Virus record (IMG/VR): IMGVR_UViG_3300025789_000070 | Location: 1-43,778 of that record | Length of the DNA stretch: 43,778 bases | Reading direction: 5' to 3' (one strand) | Origin: a virus | Shown here: piece by piece, positions 41,498 through 43,778 of the stretch | How positions within the stretch are numbered: position 1 is the stretch's first letter | Layout: each line of letters opens with the position of its first letter | Made by a program: the position numbers and the translations under genes | The notes under the pieces: generated by a model | What the model saw: the letters and a program-made list of their open reading frames with translations, nothing else | Told to the model about the DNA's origin: nothing | Databases searched by the model: none

Positions 41498-41932
41498 TTA
41501 TAAAGTCGTATTAATTATCTTATGTACGACAGTATTTAATTTCTTAAAATCTTGCCCTTGAGTAAGCAGAACGCTATTTTTATATTCTGTCCAGTTTATA
41601 GGATATTTGGTATCTAAAACTCCAGAATTAAGACTTGAAATTAATATATTGAGAGCATTGATTGTATATAGAGTGTTTGTTTCTTTTTTTCTGTGGAGTA
41701 GAATTGTATTTGATAATACTGTAGCTTTACCTCCTTCAATCTCTATATTATAAGTACACATATACTCATCTATCTCTGGAGAAGCTAGTATAAATATTTT
41801 GCCATACATGATTTTATATTGAGAATTTATTTCTCTTAATCTCTCATCAAGTAGGTCTTTTGATGTAAAGCTACAAAATAATCTATTTGCCAAACTTTGT
41901 GGTGTTATTGTTACTATTTTATAATTCTGCAT
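41498..41932 (-). CDS. Hypothetical protein (144 aa)
   Basis: A 144-residue alpha/beta protein. The C-terminal part (INALNILISSLNSGVLDTKY then INWTEYKNSVLLTQGQDFK) looks like a conserved phage family but no role is known. It lies next to the gp32-like gene, where T4 relatives carry helicase-loading or late-transcription genes, but no such motif is seen. Confidence 0.55.
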   Translation of the reverse strand: MQNYKIVTITPQSLANRLFCSFTSKDLLDERLREINSQYKIMYGKIFILASPEIDEYMCTYNIEIEGGKATVLSNTILLHRKKETNTLYTINALNILISSLNSGVLDTKYPINWTEYKNSVLLTQGQDFKKLNTVVHKIINTTL

Positions 41933-41945
41933 AACCGTTTATGTT

Positions 41946-41957
41946 TATAAATATACT
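41946..41957 (-). promoter_or_regulatory. AGTATATTTATA motif
   Basis: AGTATATTTATA on the minus strand, 14-25 bp upstream of ATG 41932, one of the better copies of the recurring motif. It lies between the LRR gene and the replication genes, a plausible promoter site. Confidence 0.4.
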
Positions 41958-41967
41958 AATTATTTTA

Positions 41968-42870
41968 TTATTTATAAATAGTCCCTTTAATATCTCCACC
42001 TTGTTGAATTATTATATTTTTAATTTCTTCTTTAGTGTATTTTTTTGAGATAGGAGTATTACTTAAATCTAAATACACTCCTACTTTTAAATTATCTGGT
42101 AGTGAAGTTATAGGAGTATGATTTAAATATAAACTCCCTCCTACTTTTAAATTATCTGGTAGTGAAGTTATTTTAGTACCACTTAAATTTAAATTCCCTC
42201 CTACTTTTAAATTATTTGGTAGTGAAGTTATAGGAGTATCACTTAAATTTAAACTCCCTCCTACTTCTAAATTATCTGGTAGTGAAGTTATAGGGGTATT
42301 AGTTAAATATAAACCCCCTCCTACTTTTAAATTATCTGGAAGTGAAGTTATTTTAGTACCACTTAAATATAAACCCCCTCCTACTTTTAAATTATCTGGT
42401 AGTGAAGTTATAGGGGTATTAGTTAAATATAAACCCCATCCTACTTTTAAATTATCTGGAAGTGAAGTTATAGGAGTATTACTTAAATCTAAATACCCTC
42501 CTACTTTTAAATTATCTGGTAGTGAAGTTATAGGAGTATGATTTAAATATAAACTCCCTCCTACTTTTAAATTATCTGGTAGTGAAGTTATAGGAGTATG
42601 ATTTAAATATAAACCCCCTCCTACTTTTAAATTATCTGGAAGTGAAGTTATTTTAGTACCACTTAAATATAAACCCCCTCCTACTTTTAAATTATTTGGT
42701 AGTGAAGTTATAGGAGTATCATTTAAATCTAAATCACCTTTAGACCCGTCTTTTATATATTGCTGTATTTTCTTTTGAATTGAAATTTTATAATTCTTTT
42801 CACGTTCTTCTGAGGAACGTCTTGGAATTAGTATATTCTCCTCTTTTAAGAAAGAAATTAATTTTATCAT
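41968..42870 (-). CDS. Leucine-rich-repeat protein with capsid-type leader
   Basis: A 300-residue protein. Residues 1-10 are MIKLISFLKE, a leader ending L-K-E. A basic helical linker follows (SSEEREKNYKISIQKKIQQY). Residues 47-275 hold 11 full 20-residue repeats plus a partial one, of the form LYL.(N/G)T.ITSLPDNLKVGG, the short bacterial LRR type also found in IpaH/SspH effectors. The last 25 residues form a charged cap. The gene starts one base inside the stop of its upstream neighbour. A near-identical second copy begins at 43632. It may bind a host protein. Confidence 0.75.
   Translation of the reverse strand: MIKLISFLKEENILIPRRSSEEREKNYKISIQKKIQQYIKDGSKGDLDLNDTPITSLPNNLKVGGGLYLSGTKITSLPDNLKVGGGLYLNHTPITSLPDNLKVGGSLYLNHTPITSLPDNLKVGGYLDLSNTPITSLPDNLKVGWGLYLTNTPITSLPDNLKVGGGLYLSGTKITSLPDNLKVGGGLYLTNTPITSLPDNLEVGGSLNLSDTPITSLPNNLKVGGNLNLSGTKITSLPDNLKVGGSLYLNHTPITSLPDNLKVGVYLDLSNTPISKKYTKEEIKNIIIQQGGDIKGTIYK
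42046..42732 (-). repeat. 60-bp tandem repeats coding LRRs
   Basis: About 11.5 head-to-tail units of 60 bp, each with the near-invariant core ACTTCACTACCAGATAAT on the coding strand. Units differ at a few codons, so the array can change by slippage or unequal exchange. It is coding and should not be read as CRISPR. Confidence 0.9.
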
Positions 42871-43616
42871 TATGATATTCCTATTATATTTGTAAATTTA
42901 TTTATATCACTACTGCTTATTTGTTTATCTAATCCATCATATCCATCAATTTTTCCATTATTTAATATGGCTAAAGCTACTACCTCAAGTTGTTTGTATT
43001 TATTAGGAAATGATTTTTTTAATTCAGATATTAATTCTGGTGATTTTACTCTTATATAATAAAATGTAACATTGTTTTTATAATAATAGTCATTAAAATG
43101 ATCTGGTGCTTTGTAAGTTGTACACCAAGCAGAATCTTTTCCTCCTTCACAATCTCTAAATGAAAATTTACTAAGTCCTAATTTTCTAGATGCTTCATGT
43201 GTATGTGGTACACATATTAAAAGATTAGAATTATCTACAATTGTCTCATAATCATTTTCTAAATCTTTTACAGATGTGCTCTCTCCAGATTGATTTATTT
43301 GATCTACTTCTGATTCTAAATCTTTAAAATTTTTAAATTGAAATATATCTTTAGTTTTAGTTTTTCCTTTATTTAATAGTGTATTAAATTCTTCAACTTT
43401 ATTTCTAAGATCATCTATATCTGGTTTATCTTTAATAAAGACTTTTGCCATCCACCCCACATATTTTTTTTGTGATGTAGGATCTGCTTGAGCTAAAATA
43501 TCCATATCTTCTTTTGATAATTTACCCTGATCTACTAATTGCTTTGCTAATTTTAGATTTTCAAATACTAAGTTTTTGTATTTTAGTTTTACTGTATTTT
43601 CTCTTAATAATCTCAT
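42870..43616 (-). CDS. Hypothetical protein with capsid-type leader
   Basis: A 248-residue protein. It opens MRLLRENTVKLKYKNLVFEN, where L-R-E fits the same leader rule as the LRR and metallopeptidase proteins. A conserved-looking core FSFRDCEGGKDSAWCTTYKA, then NDYYYKNNVTFYYIRVK, matches a widespread phage domain with a SWCTA/WCT signature whose function is unknown. The stop overlaps the LRR start by one base, so both are co-translated. Confidence 0.6.
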   Translation of the reverse strand: MRLLRENTVKLKYKNLVFENLKLAKQLVDQGKLSKEDMDILAQADPTSQKKYVGWMAKVFIKDKPDIDDLRNKVEEFNTLLNKGKTKTKDIFQFKNFKDLESEVDQINQSGESTSVKDLENDYETIVDNSNLLICVPHTHEASRKLGLSKFSFRDCEGGKDSAWCTTYKAPDHFNDYYYKNNVTFYYIRVKSPELISELKKSFPNKYKQLEVVALAILNNGKIDGYDGLDKQISSSDINKFTNIIGIS

Positions 43617-43631
43617 TTTATCATTATTTTA

Positions 43632-43778
43632 TTATTTATAAATAGTCCCTTTAATATCTCCACCTTGTTGAATTATTATATTTTTAATTTCTTCTTTAGT
43701 GTATTTTTTTGAGATAGGCGTATTACTTAAATATAAACCCCCTCCTACTTTTAAATTATCTGGTAGTGAAGTTATAGG
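43632..43778 (-). CDS. Second leucine-rich-repeat protein (C-terminal end only)
   Basis: The last 48 codons of an LRR gene that continues beyond the right edge of the window. Its end (SNTPISKKYTKEEIKNIIIQ and on to KGTIYK) is the same as that of the gene at 41968-42870, and the DNA differs at very few bases, including the non-coding bases after the stop. This is a recent tandem copy. Confidence 0.85.
   Translation of the reverse strand, partial: PITSLPDNLKVGGGLYLSNTPISKKYTKEEIKNIIIQQGGDIKGTIYK

Noticed and set aside
42046-42732. CRISPR-like array of 60-bp repeats
   Set aside because: The repeats are in-frame leucine-rich repeats with no unique spacers.

Overview
The window looks like part of a large, strongly AT-rich, tailed (myovirus-like) phage genome that probably infects a Bacteroidetes host. 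The host inference rests on several sites reading TACTTTTG or TACTTTTA just upstream of small genes, which match the Bacteroidetes sigma -7 element TAnnTTTG. Phage identity rests on a T4-flavoured replication and nucleotide set packed on one strand: gp32-like SSB, UvsX/RecA-like recombinase, gp41/DnaB-like helicase, FEN/RNase H-like nuclease, ribonucleotide reductase, dUTPase, dCMP deaminase and a TS-family enzyme. The polymerase, however, is of family A. Nearly every credible gene is on the minus strand, so transcription runs from right to left, with many 1-11 bp overlaps. No tRNA, CRISPR array or insertion sequence was found. || Layout from right to left along transcription. 43.8-41.5 kb: a tandem pair of leucine-rich-repeat genes (one cut by the window edge) around a gene of unknown function; two of these and a metallopeptidase at 33.4 kb share a short leader of the form M(I)(K/R)L..LL.E that resembles the T4 capsid-targeting peptide. 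41.4-30.7 kb: SSB, recombinase, FEN nuclease, helicase, a B12-type ribonucleotide reductase broken in two by a split intein with an endonuclease remnant between the halves, and DNA polymerase. 30.6-28.4 kb: phage-borne GroES and GroEL. 28.2-21.5 kb: nucleotide and DNA metabolism, including an SGNH-like protein, a MazG-like DUF6378 protein, dUTPase, dCMP deaminase, a 605-residue TS-family fusion, an HNH homing gene with gene fragments beside it, two PD-(D/E)XK nucleases and a thioredoxin. 21.2-10 kb: a sugar cluster with two GT4-like and several GT2-like glycosyltransferases, a dTDP-4-dehydrorhamnose reductase-like protein, a sugar C-methyltransferase and a second methyltransferase, invaded by a second HNH gene. 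10-7 kb: a ClpP-like protease, small conserved phage proteins and a three-HTH protein with a degenerate HNH domain. 7-1 kb: small accessory genes under host-type promoters. 1-0.6 kb and below: mostly non-coding, with a 50-bp direct repeat and shattered coding remnants, one set on the plus strand. || The observations most worth following are these. (1) The FEN nuclease frame is interrupted by CTT-TAA-CTC directly after a 12-bp perfect stem; a hop of peptidyl-tRNA-Leu from CTT to CTC would exactly restore the conserved VDGLNNFLR segment that carries the catalytic Asp. (2) The split intein in the reductase with a decayed Vsr-like endonuclease. (3) The TS-family fusion with Asp at the usual Asn position, pointing to dCMP rather than dUMP, and a C-terminal domain that resembles base-hypermodification enzymes. 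(4) A set of predicted capsid-packaged proteins.
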